Assembly: GCA_030770425.1 (NCBI GenBank)
Contig: JASJFT010000072.1
Location: 62,001-126,000, forward strand
Reading direction: 5' to 3'
DNA: 64,000 nt
Source of the DNA: Darksidea phi
Taxonomy: Eukaryota > Ascomycota > Dothideomycetes > Pleosporales > Lentitheciaceae
Part shown: in pieces, positions 8,501-18,900 of the stretch
Position numbering within the stretch: position 1 is the stretch's first letter
How the letters are laid out: each line of letters starts with the position of its first letter
The notes under the pieces: model-generated
The model's database searches: none
Told to the model about the DNA's origin: nothing
The model's input: only the letters and a program-made list of their open reading frames with translations
Made by a program: the position numbers and the translations under genes

Positions 8501-10907
8501 ATCGAGGTCTTGCATAAGGTACCTGGCCATGGAAGAGCGCCATATCTGGATGTCGAAAGAGGCGGAAGAGCTCAGGTTTTCCTTCCCACTTTTGGAATAC
8601 GCTACTACTTCATGGACATTTCACACAGAGGAAGTGGAGCGCACAGGGACATCCCAGGACGACCTGCTACAACTGTTTCAATGGCCTTCAGCTGCCATTC
8701 TCGATAGCTGGGTTCTGGTTTACAGGGCCTTGAAGAAATTAGACGAATGGTATCCTAGTCCAGGGTATCCTAGTCCAGGAATGACTCTTTTGCACGTTTT
8801 CGCAATGCATGGGCTGTGCAGCGCTCTCAAAGTCGTCCTCGGTGACGATACAGCCGAAGTTAACAAAGAAGACGCAGCGGGTCAGACTGCACTTTTCCTA
8901 GCCGCGAAGAACGGCCAAAATGGAGCGGAGGTGATGAAGGTCCTTCTCCAAGAGAGGAAATCGGAAGTCAAGATTACGGAAGGGGTAGTCGAGAAAGCAG
9001 CAGGGAATTGGTGGAGCGGAGCGGAGATGATGAAGGTCCTTCTCCAAGAGAGGAGATCAGAAGTCAAGATCACAGAACGGGTAGTCGAGGCAGCAGCAGG
9101 GAATAGCAGGAGCGGAGCGGAGGTAATGAAGGTCCTTCTCCAAGAAAAGGGATTAGAAATAGAAGTTCCCGAAAGAGTAGTAGAGACGATCTCGCGGATA
9201 TGTAATAAAGAAGTAATAAAGCTTTTACTCCAAGAAAGGGGATCGGAAGTCAAGATTACAGAAGGGGTAGTCGAGGCAGCAGTAGGAAATGAGGGGAACG
9301 GAGCGGAGGTAATAGAGGTCCTTCTCCAAGAAAGGGGATCGGAAGTTAAGATCACGGAAGGGGTAGTCAAGGCAGCAGTAGGAAATGAGGGGACTGGAGC
9401 GGAGGTAATAAAGGTCCTTCTCCAAGAGAGGGGATCGGAAGTCAAGATCACAGAACGGGTAGTCGAGGCAGCAGTAGGAAATAAGTGGAACGGAGCGGAG
9501 GTGATAAAGGTCCTTCTCCAAGAAAGGGGATCGGAAGTCAAGATCACAGAAGGGGTAGTCGAGACGATATCGTGGGAATGTGATAAAGAAGTAATAAAGC
9601 TTTTGCTCCAAGAAAGGGGATCAGAAGTCAAGATCACAGAAGGGGTAGTCGAGGCAGCAGCAGGGAATAGCAGGAGCGGAGCGGAGGTGATGAAGGTCCT
9701 TCTCCAAGAGAGGGGATCGGAAGTTAAGATTACGGAAGGGGTAGTCAAGGCAGCAGTAGGAAATAAGCGGAACGGAGCGGAGGTGATAAAGGTCCTTCTC
9801 CAAGAAAGGGGATCGGAAGTTAAGATTACGGAAGGGGTAGTCGAGGTAGCAGCAGGGAATTGGGGGAGCGGAGCGGAGGTGATGAAGGTCCTTCTCCAAG
9901 AAAGGGGGTCGGAAGTTAAAATCACGGAAGGGGTAGTCGAGGTAGCAGCAAGGAATGAGAGGAGCGGAGTAGAGGTAATAAAGATCCTTCTCCAAGAGAA
10001 GGGATTAGAAATGGAAGTTCCCGAAAGAGTAGTAGAGACGATCTCACGGAGATGTGACAAAGAAGTAATGAAGCTTTTGCTCCAAGAAAGGGGATCGGAA
10101 GTTAAGATCACGGAAGGGGTAGTCGAGGCAGCAGCAGGGAATAGTAGGAGCGGAGCAGAGGTGATGAAGGTCCTTCTCCAAGAGAGGGGATTAGAAATAG
10201 AAGTTCCCGAAAGAGTAGTAGAGACGATCTCACGGAGATGTAACAAAGAAGTAATGAAGCTTTTGCTCCAAGAAAGGGGATTAGAAGTTAAGATCACAGA
10301 AGGGGTAGTCGAGGCAGCAGCAGGGAATAGCAGGAGCGGAGCGGAGGTGATGAAGGTCCTTCTCCAAGAGAGGGGATCGGAAGTTAAGATTACGGAAGGG
10401 GTAGTCGAGGTAGCAGCAAGGAATTGGTGGAGCGGAGCGAAGGTAATAGAGGTCCTTCTCCAAGAAAGGGGATCGGAAGTGAAGATCACAGAAGGGGTAG
10501 TCAAGGCAGCAGCAGGGAATAGCAGGAGCGGAGCGGAGGTGATGAAGGTCCTCCTCCAAGAGAGGGGATCGGAAGTTAAGATTACGGAAGGGGTAGTCGA
10601 GGTAGCAGCAAGGAATTGGTGGAGTGGAGCGAAGGTAATAGAGGTCCTTCTCCAAGAAAGGGGATCGGAAGTGAAGATCACGGAAGGGGTAGTCGAGGAA
10701 GTAGCAAGGAATGAGGGGATCGGAGCGGAGGTAATAAAGGTCCTTCTCCAAGAAAGGGGATCGGAAGTTAAGATCACGGAAGGGGTAGTCGAGGCAGCAG
10801 CAAAGAATAAGGAGAGCGGAGCGGAGGTGATGAAGGCCCTCCAAAAGAAGAGATCGGAGGTTAAGATCACGGAAAGGGCAGTCAAGCCAGCGGCTGAGAA
10901 TTGGTAG
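5574..10907 (+). CDS. NLR-like STAND protein: TM, alpha/beta hydrolase, NACHT, ankyrin-type and high-identity repeats
   Basis: Exons 5574-6049, 6102-6330, 6413-7040, 7091-7129 and 7183-10907 keep frame and give 1698 residues. A hydrophobic N-terminal segment (about 1-22) is followed by a SesB/PGAP1-like alpha/beta hydrolase with nucleophile motif GHSLGG (246-251). A NACHT NTPase follows, with P-loop EGHPGAGKST (about 506-515) and Walker B ILVDALDE (about 609-616). Next comes one ordinary ankyrin-like stretch, then 21 repeats of 30-32 residues from 8913 to the stop. This is the effector-NACHT-repeat layout of fungal NLRs, which control heterokaryon incompatibility and probably immunity. The repeats would be the sensor and the hydrolase the effector. 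I chose the ATG at 5574 because it starts directly before the membrane segment; 5463 is an in-frame alternative. It stands between transposon debris and an AT-rich tract. Ligand unknown. Confidence 0.85.
8913..10904 (+). repeat. 21-unit coding tandem repeat (about 96 bp per unit) in the NLR gene
   Basis: About 2 kb made of 21 units of 90-96 bp, always a multiple of three. The core of most units is GAEVMKVLLQERGSEVKI followed by TEGVVEAAAGN. A second unit class lacks the GAE start and reads CxKEV(I/M)KLLLQERG, and is always preceded by an ending in VVETIS. Units differ mainly at a few positions (for example the two residues after GN, M/I after EV, A/V in the AAxG stretch). They look like modified ankyrin repeats. 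Because unit length is a multiple of three and sequence is conserved, long antisense frames are also open; these are by-products. Confidence 0.92.
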
Positions 10908-11181
10908 AGCCAATGACTACGCGAATTGAGCCGTATAGAGGGCGTATCTACCTTATATACTACGACTACTTAAGAATAGATATAATTCTAATATTAAGAA
11001 GAAGTCTAAACTATATCTATAGGTTAGACGTTACACGGGGTATATATATGCCGGGCCACCAAGCCTAAGGACTGGTCAAACTCCGCTTCTCATCTATTTC
11101 TTCATTCATGCGCAAACGCGTAGCCCTGCTTCTAGTTCGCCATCCTTATAAATCTCGCCCGATCTGTCTCGTCTAAAAAGT
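10908..11181. repeat. AT-rich tract downstream of the NLR gene
   Basis: About 10940-11060 is very rich in TA dinucleotides (for example TATATCTATAGG and TATATATATG) with no open frame, similar in composition to 1980-2400. It may be RIP-marked DNA or simply an AT-rich terminator shared by the two convergent genes. Confidence 0.45.
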
Positions 11182-12261
11182 TTAGAGCCCTTTCGAATCT
11201 CCATTCGCAGCGCTCCCTCCATCAAGCTCAGCCGGTGCATGCGCATCCATCTCAAATGCACCATACCCCTCGTTTAGCTCGCTGTGTCGGATGTGAGAGG
11301 TCTTCTCATCTCGGCCTGAAGTGCCAATCTCTGCGCCGATGAAACCACCTTCAGCCTCGTACCGATAGATGTTGTCCGTTTGGTCGACTTTTGGAGACGA
11401 TGATGGAGGGCGGTACTTCTTGCGATAGGCGAGGGCAAACCATACGAGGGCTACAAGAGCGATAAGACCGATCATGCCGCCGATGGCTGCGCCTGCGATG
11501 GCACCGGTAGACATTCCTTTAGATTCGGTGCCGGCGATAGCGGTGGCGAATGAGCTGGACTCAGATGTGGATGTTGAAGGGCTTAACGTTGGCGTTGGAC
11601 AGCCGATTATAGAGGGGGAGGTGAGGGCCCAGCCGTCGATGGGGTGGGCGTAGGCTTGTGCGCCTGATGTGCTTGCGCTAAAAATTTGGCTGGATGTTTC
11701 GCCTTCTTTGTCGTAAGCGATAACAGGGTAATTGGTCTTTACCGCAAAGTCGCTGTAGCATGTACCACCATATGCAGGCCGATCAGACTCTACTGGCACG
11801 TCCGGCGGATGGAATTGGTAGCCTCTGTTCATGGTCAGTTCTTTTCTCGAACGACTGTGGAGCACTCACGATGGACAGCAGGCGATGTAATTCTTCTCCT
11901 TCGCCAACATCGTACAATAGTTCTTTGGGCACACGAATGGGCTCATAGCGGGCACGACGGATGAGCCAACATCGCCGGATGATACCGATGTGTAATCCTG
12001 CAGGAACTCGGAGGGATAACATGCAGCAACTGTCTGGTTTGCAACAGGAACCGGCTCGTTTGCCCATATCATGTACCCTGGGGGCGGCATCATCGTTAAA
12101 CTGTTTTCGAAGCATGATGACGGAGGCGTAAAGGTCGTCGTGAGCGGTATAACCGAGGTGGGCTGGGGGAATGTAGTTGTGCTCCTCGGTTTCGTGGTCG
12201 TTTGTCGAGCTTCTAGCGGTTCTACCATCATGCGCCGTCTCCTGCGGTCTCGGTATTCCAT
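11182..12261 (-). CDS. Single-pass cell-surface protein (Mid2/WSC-like architecture)
   Basis: Exons 12261-11870 and 11824-11182, joined across a 45-nt intron (GTGAGT, CTGAC, CAG), give 344 residues. The order is a Thr/Pro-rich start, a cysteine-containing ectodomain (motifs SVVPAMSPFVCPKNYC and IACCPSGYQF), a Ser/Thr-rich stalk, one membrane segment (GAIAGAAIGGMIGLIALVALVW region), a basic stop-transfer RKKYR and an acidic cytoplasmic tail. This is the layout of fungal cell-wall stress sensors and related glycoproteins; the exact role is unknown. The ATG at 12261 is followed by an arginine-rich stretch and no signal peptide, so either the second ATG (about 12231) or a missed upstream exon with a signal peptide may be the true start. 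It is convergent with the NLR gene. Confidence 0.7.
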
Positions 12262-14415
12262 TATGAGATTTCGAAGGGTTCGCGCGCGACAAGTACTCGT
12301 TGGCGCTGAGAGAGTTGAAGAATTGAATCAATCGACAGTCGACGGTCTAAGAATGGCCAATAATCGTTTCCGTAGCGAGTACGCAATCCTATTCTAGTAT
12401 CGTTCCGTAATCAAACACTTTCGAGGTAATCTGCGAGTCGTAATGACAGTACATAATAGAATCCAAAGTGAGAAGATTAAAATAGAGGAGTGGAGCCTGC
12501 TAATGGGAAGATTGGGTGGAGTGCCTATGTTGGGGTGGGGCATAGATAAAGTGGAGATCCGTCGCTAGCCTGGCGTGTGTACGGGTGCATCCGTTTTCTT
12601 CAGGGGTCCAAGGAGGTGTATTATATGCGAAACAAGTTAATGCCTCGCTAGACTATACAGGAAGCCCAGTCCGGCAAGCTACAAGTGGTAGCATGAAGAG
12701 AGGCGTAGGGAGGTCCTCGGAGAGGGCTTTCAAGCCCTTCATAGATTGGCTGTTACCCAGCTATGGTTTGTCGCTAATATAGCGCATACTCGGGGCTGTA
12801 GAACGTGAAACCTATCCTGGTTCAGAATACGTTTGAGAAGGTAAGAATAATGAGCTGACTTAAGAGAAAGGGTGTTTCATGGGGCCAAAGAGAAAATCGC
12901 GTGGTATTGCTGACTGGTTGACAGATGGAAATGAGTCTTTTGGGAAGATGAACAACCATTGAGGAAGGAGAGCTCAGGTAGGACAGTAGTGGTTTCAGTA
13001 CATCATCGACGTTTGCGGCCCACGCATCTTCAGAAGCGCGGCTGTTGTAGTCTCACCACCGGGGGCTATACCCTAAATACGCGCTAAGCCGCTTATGTCT
13101 AGCCATCATATGCTTCTACGACGCTCGCTTGCCATCAACATTGCCTCTATGCCTACAGCATCTTGTTGTCCAGATCCTTAGCAAATTCTCACGCTGAGTT
13201 ACATATTTTTAAACATCTTGCTTACATATAGCAGTGCAGAGGCCAAGACCAAACTCTACCAATTCTTTTATTTTTTTCCCTTGCTTTGTGCGCGGGGCCA
13301 AAGCCTTCGATCGCTGCTAGATGCAGGGCAAAGTTCTCAAACGAAGACCAATCTGGCCTGTATTCCACGCGAAGATATCGCGTGATAGAGCACATCCGAC
13401 ATGGTGAGAGGTAGCACGGCGGGTCTTTGATGTTGCAACTCTGGACGTGCAATCCCTTCGCGTGCTTAGAACCGCTTGCAGGTCCAAAATGTTCTCGCCG
13501 ACTATTATCGTCGCACAGTCTAACGCGAACAACAGAAGATTATGTCCAGGTGCCATCTTCTTCTCTGATGGTTTCTTCTCTCACCTATAGAACGGCTTGC
13601 GCTCGGTTTCTAAGAGCTACGTCATCATGATGGACCCTTCCAGAAGACAGTCAAGGGACGACAAGCAAATAGTAAAACGACGCAACATCGCAAACTCCTA
13701 AGACGCCACAACCAAAATATCAGCACGACATTGTTCATCACAAACGTCGCACAAACCAGCCAATATCGCTCTCCTGACAACACACCGTTGCGTGACTCTC
13801 AGCTCTCGTGACTCCAAGATCTGCGCTTCCACTAAGGCGCAAACACGACTACCTACTTGCAGCCTACCATATCCTCCACAATATTCAATAGACGGAGGCT
13901 CGCAGAAGAAGCATACGCTTACTACAGAACCGACGGGGTTTCATACGCTTCACAACGCTCACGCGAGTCCAACCAACTAACCAACCGAGCCACGCCGATC
14001 CATCGAATCCCCAACATCCCCAGGCACCCCTCATTTTTGCCTGGCAACAATACCGACTGTCCTCTGGCAACGAGAAAATAAAGTGAAACGACTCTATTGT
14101 TCAATATCCCACTTTGTGATGGCTATTCGCCATTTCTCCTGCGATTCGGACATTGTTCACCTTCACTCCACACAACGCGCACACAAACAATCGCTCGCAG
14201 AAATTTGGAAACCGAGGTTCGTCTCTGGACACCAGAACCTGTTTTTCGGGCGTACACGACCACGACTTCGATAACCCAACAGCACACCCAGCGCTTCGAC
14301 ACAACATCAAGCACCGAACATCCGCACGCGTCATCTGAACTTGAGGAGCCAAGCGCGCTGAACGCGTGACATTTGTTCTCATATCAACAACCCGCCCGCA
14401 CCCGCAAACGCGACC
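12262..14415. other. Long intergenic region with no convincing gene
   Basis: About 2.1 kb between divergent genes. Short frames occur on both strands (for example minus strand 13222-13556 and plus strand 12585-12782) but none has a recognisable domain, splice pattern or clear codon bias. The last 600 bp are CA-rich and pyrimidine-rich and look like the leader of the gene at 14416. I found no tRNA B-box in it by eye. Confidence 0.4.
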
Positions 14416-15711
14416 ATGACTCGTCCTCGCAAAACTCCACCGGCCACTGCCATCCCCGCAAGCTTGATCCTTACATCCCATGAGCAGAAACACTACCGCC
14501 GCTACCAACGTACCAACTTGGCTCTCTCATCTCGCCACCAAGGCTTCTTACCCACCGCAAAGGAGTATACAGACTTTCAATGCTGGCTCAAACAACGAGA
14601 CTCGGGGTATTTCTCTGACACGCCGCTTTCTGGTCTTGCGTCCTGCTTTCAAGATTCTTCTTCGAACGAGAGCGAAGGCCAGGTTGCAAGCCTATGCAAG
14701 CACACCCTACATCCCTCATATAGTGGAGATGAGCAGAGCTGTTGTCCCACCTGCACCGTGGAGACGTATATGCGTTACGTGCGACTTCTCAAGGAGCACG
14801 TCAAGAGGGGTGAGGGGATGGTTTGGCAGCGGTGGGAACCAAGGCCCGACAAAGACCCTATCGTTGACGCCTGGCGTGCCGGAAAACTTAGTCTCCTCCG
14901 CACAATCGAGCAGCTTGAGAAGTACGCGACGAAAGAAAAGGACTGGGCGAATCAACATCCTGGAGCGAACTTTGAGAATGCAAAGACAGCAGAGCGCGCC
15001 TTGCAGATCTACCACGCAGCTATGGAGCAGGATTCTGTGACATCATCCTCGCAATCATCTGAGAGCGAGAGCTCTTCTGTCGCATCGACAACCTCGTCCT
15101 TGTCATCATCAACCTCTTTGCGGAACTCGATCGACACTAAACCGCGCCGCAGTGTGAGCTTTGACTCCAACACCATCTTCACCCTCGGCCGCTCACCGCA
15201 CTACTTCTGGCGTAAGTCTCCCCGCTACGAAGCCGGCAAATACGCCGTACCTACGATACGCGACTCGGAAACTACCACTCCAGCCTTCATTTTCGGCGCT
15301 TCAAAGACTACTACCAGGCTCAGCTCCGATGGCTTGAGCGCACTCGATAAAGGCGGCCTCGCGGAGGAGGACAAGCACGAGGAGAATTCTTCCGGTATCA
15401 CTGCGCCAGTCTACGGGATCGAGGGTCGAGATGATATGGACGACGGCCAGAAGGAGACATTTAAGGAGTCGGACGGTCCGGCGTACACAAACGCTTTCGG
15501 GCCCGTAGAGGAAAGGGTCAAGCTAGCCGTCCCCAAAGGCATCAAATCAGACGACGAGGACGATGAATGGGAGGCGGTTGAGAATTCTGATTCTGAGTCC
15601 GACTCGGACGACGACGATGAGGTAGAGGACGGAGATTATATCGTCTTCGAGGAGGAAACCAGCTTCATCGTCTTCGAGGAGGAAACCAGCTTCATCGTCT
15701 TTGCAGATTAG
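14416..15711 (+). CDS. Undescribed family protein, paralog 1 (CKH-LHP / CPxC family)
   Basis: An intronless 431-residue protein of unknown function. Its first 170 residues share order and motifs with the protein at 25342: LPTAxEYxDF..W (about 46-57), CKHTLHP (about 94-100), CCPTC (about 109-113) followed by a Tx(M)R helix with lysines, and later PRRSVSF (about 244-250). The middle is a long serine-rich disordered stretch and the C-terminus is highly acidic (DDEDDEWE and a run of DSESDSDDDDE). The last residues contain an exact in-frame duplication (9 residues, VFEEETSFI-type). The paired CKH and CPxC motifs could bind zinc, which is inference. The start was chosen as the first ATG, in context CGACCATGAC. 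Confidence 0.75.
   Translation: MTRPRKTPPATAIPASLILTSHEQKHYRRYQRTNLALSSRHQGFLPTAKEYTDFQCWLKQRDSGYFSDTPLSGLASCFQDSSSNESEGQVASLCKHTLHPSYSGDEQSCCPTCTVETYMRYVRLLKEHVKRGEGMVWQRWEPRPDKDPIVDAWRAGKLSLLRTIEQLEKYATKEKDWANQHPGANFENAKTAERALQIYHAAMEQDSVTSSSQSSESESSSVASTTSSLSSSTSLRNSIDTKPRRSVSFDSNTIFTLGRSPHYFWRKSPRYEAGKYAVPTIRDSETTTPAFIFGASKTTTRLSSDGLSALDKGGLAEEDKHEENSSGITAPVYGIEGRDDMDDGQKETFKESDGPAYTNAFGPVEERVKLAVPKGIKSDDEDDEWEAVENSDSESDSDDDDEVEDGDYIVFEEETSFIVFEEETSFIVFAD
15640..15701 (+). repeat. 27-bp exact tandem duplication at the end of a coding region
   Basis: A 27-bp unit beginning ATCGTCTTCGAGGAGG occurs at 15640-15666 and again at 15667-15693, followed by a partial third copy (ATCGTCTT). It adds nine residues in frame to the acidic tail of the protein ending at 15711. 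Confidence 0.95.
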
Positions 15712-15960
15712 GCGAACCGTGAAATAGTAGCTTTGGTTGCTGGGTCGTTTCATGGCATGCGTATTTCGGAGTTGCGTGCGCTTTGCCCTAGATACCCATG
15801 ATACCATCTTAGCGCGTGTCGATTTAGTTAAATTGAAAGGTCCCAGACCTTGGTAATACATGACTGCATAATTCAGAATACCAAGTCATGTTTGTGATGT
15901 TGTGCGTTCCCATTGTACTAGTGCATGTCCTGTACCCTGCCAGCGACTGCCACGTTCTAC

Positions 15961-18900
15961 TCACCAGTTGTAAACCGGCTCCTTCTCCTTCCCGCCATCC
16001 TCTACCATCGGCGCAACAGGAACATCAATCCCCTCAACCTTCCACTTCATCCCCAGATAAGCGTCACTCAACACTAAAAGGTCCACCTTCTTACCCTGTG
16101 CCTCCTGCGGCAAGCTAATCTTCGCATTAGCTTGCAGTCGCGCACTTCCTCCAGCACCATGGGCGCCGCCTCTACCGCCACGGCCTCCACCGCCACGGTC
16201 ACCGCCCCCACCGGTTTCCGTCCAGCCGACACGTTTGAGTGCGATGATCTCGTCTGTGCTTGAGTGCGTGAGGACAACAAAGAAGCCTTCCGTTTGAGGC
16301 TTGGGGTAGCGCGGCGCGAAGATACGGACACCGCCTCGATCGGCACGCGCTGGATTGGTACGCGAGAGACTGAGTGTGATGGTGATCGCGTTGACGGTTC
16401 CAAGATTAAGGCTGAGAACCGGTAGTCGCGAGATGGGCTCCATGAACCGTTTCATCGCTACCTTCCCAACGCCTGCTAACCCAGCTGCTCTCTCCAGCGC
16501 TGCAGGCGACGCAGTCGTCGCTTCGATGAGCGTCCGTGGGTTAGCCTGGGGGTGCTCGAGACGTTTCTTCTCCTTGTCGACGTCTACGCCTGGGAAGATG
16601 GATAAAGCGCCATCGGTGGGCCAGCGCGCGGATTTGATGGCTTGGAGAAGGGTGATCATCATCTCGCAGCTACTCAGATAACCCAATTCAGTAAGCACAT
16701 CGATTGATGCTTGCACGATACGAATGCTTTGATCTAGGACGCTGTTAAGATCACCGACGTAATCGGATATGGGCAGATCGATACGCGAGAAATGTGCTTG
16801 AAGGAGCAGGAAAGACTTGACATGCGGATCCCACATCGGCAGACCAAAGTCGTCAGCAGGGAGAGGTAGCGCTTTGCTAAGCTCTGCATTGATCAAGTCC
16901 TCATTATGGCGCACGGGAAGCTCATCGTATTCCGTAGCATGGCTGACCCAAGACAACACATCGGCGAAGGAAGCATTATGCTTCGCGTGCTTGACGAGGT
17001 ACCTGATTGTCTTGTGACTGAGGTAATAGTAGCTCATAATCTTGCCCAAAGGTGTCGAATCGATCTCGCCGGTGCCATGGAGGTCAATGCACGACGATTC
17101 TGCAAGTTCATTCAAGGAAGCCTGGACGAGGTCGATCATGTAGTCGTTTGCCATTGTCTGTGCGGCGATAGTATTATGCTCTTCGGCAGAGATTTCGAGA
17201 CCGTAGAAGGAGGGGTTCTTGTGCAGGCGACGGAAGAAGAACGTCCATGTCAGGTAGTCGAGCGCATCTTGCTTCGTAGCAACCGTCCCAGCAGATATCT
17301 CAGCGCCAAGATGATTGTCCAAGACTTTGTGCAGAGACGATTCAACAGGGAAGCCTGTGTGCAGAAAGTGCTTGTAAAACTCCTTCTTGGAGTCTTGTGT
17401 GAAGATGCGGGCGATACCAGAAGAGTCGAATTGTGGGCGGCCGGCGCGACCAAGCATCTGTAGCACATCGGTGAGATCCATGTCTTTGTATCCTTCGGTC
17501 TTTGCGTCGAAGAATTGCGTGCCTTTGACGACTACGAGATGGGCGGGAAGATTAACACCCCAAGCTAGTGTGCTAGTAGCAACAAGGATCTGAATCTTGT
17601 TGTTCGCAAAGAGCTCTTCCGATAACGAGCGATCAGATTCTACGAGACCAGCATGGTGGAGACCGATGCCGAAACTCAGGGCCTCCTTCAGTGCATCATC
17701 CTTGACGCGTGCTAGATTGAGGGCGAGGTCATCCTCTGACAGACGCAGGAAGCGTCGAGGGTTATCTTCCATGCCGCAGAAGTTGATGAGGTCTCGGGCA
17801 GTAAGGCGCGTCTGTCGTCGCGATGCTACAAATACTATGACCGGTTTTTCGGGGGAGTGCTGCTTAATAGCAAGGAAAGTTGGTCGGTTCATGGATTGCA
17901 TGAGCGGACAGAAACCTCGCTGCTCAGGGAAGCCGTCAATGAAGATCTCCAGCGGCACAGGTCGGACTGAATGTCGAAAGTTGAACAAGCCCTCCTTGAC
18001 CCCAAGCCAGTTACCAAGGTCAGTCGCGTTGGCACAAGCGGTCGACATGCCTAATAGGCGGACAGAGCCTTTGCTCTGTGAGGCGATATAGTTCATTCTT
18101 GAAACGATAATCTCAAGAATGGGTCCACGATCGCCACCAAGCAAATGAATCTCGTCAATGATGACAAGACTTACTTGTCGTACATACCCACGTGTTTGCC
18201 AGCTACGGCTGATACCGTCCCACTTCTCAGGAGTTGTAATTATAATATCTGCATCGCGGATAGTGCGCGTGTCTGGCGTATTGTCACCAGTCAGTTCAAC
18301 TAACTTCAAGCCCATCGGTCCAGCTAGACGCTTGCCCCAATCTTGAACTCGCTCACGAACAAGTGCCTTCATCGGAGCTATGTAGACCACTTTGGAGCCA
18401 GGCTTCTCGCGAAAAGCCCACCACATAGCCAATTCTGCAGCCACGGTCTTTCCACTACCGGTAGGTGATCCGAGAAGCACGTTCGCTGGAGTATGGTATA
18501 AACAATGGAAGATCTGTGTCTGCATTGGATTGAAGTACTGGAAACGTTGTGCGTATAATTCTTCTAGAAGAGGATTCTTGAGCGCTGTGATCGGCAGAGG
18601 CTGAAGGTCCAGCAAGTCCGTGTAGATACTTTCAGTATCCGGCCTGATAAGATGTTGGAACGAGATGGGATGCACAGTCTCCGCACCCAGCCACCTGTCG
18701 GACACAGCTCGCACATAAATTTGTGAAGGGAGCGGATCCGAAAGCGGGATTGTGAAGTTCAGCTCATGATCATCATATAGCTTCTTGCGTGAAAGGATGA
18801 AGTACTCATAATGGAAGATCTCAGACGTTTCCGAATTCTCTACCCAGATCCAGAATGGTTCGGAAGTCCCGTGATGGCGGTCGTTCCACTTGAACTCTGG

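Noticed and set aside
13222..13556. Minus-strand frames resembling part of a BTB-type protein
   Set aside because: A short peptide (DCATIIVGEN) recalls BTB starts, but the rest does not follow the fold and the frame is broken.
12262..14415. tRNA or 5S rRNA genes in the long gap
   Set aside because: I looked for B-box (GGTTCGA) and 5S-like internal promoter patterns here and in the other gaps and found none.
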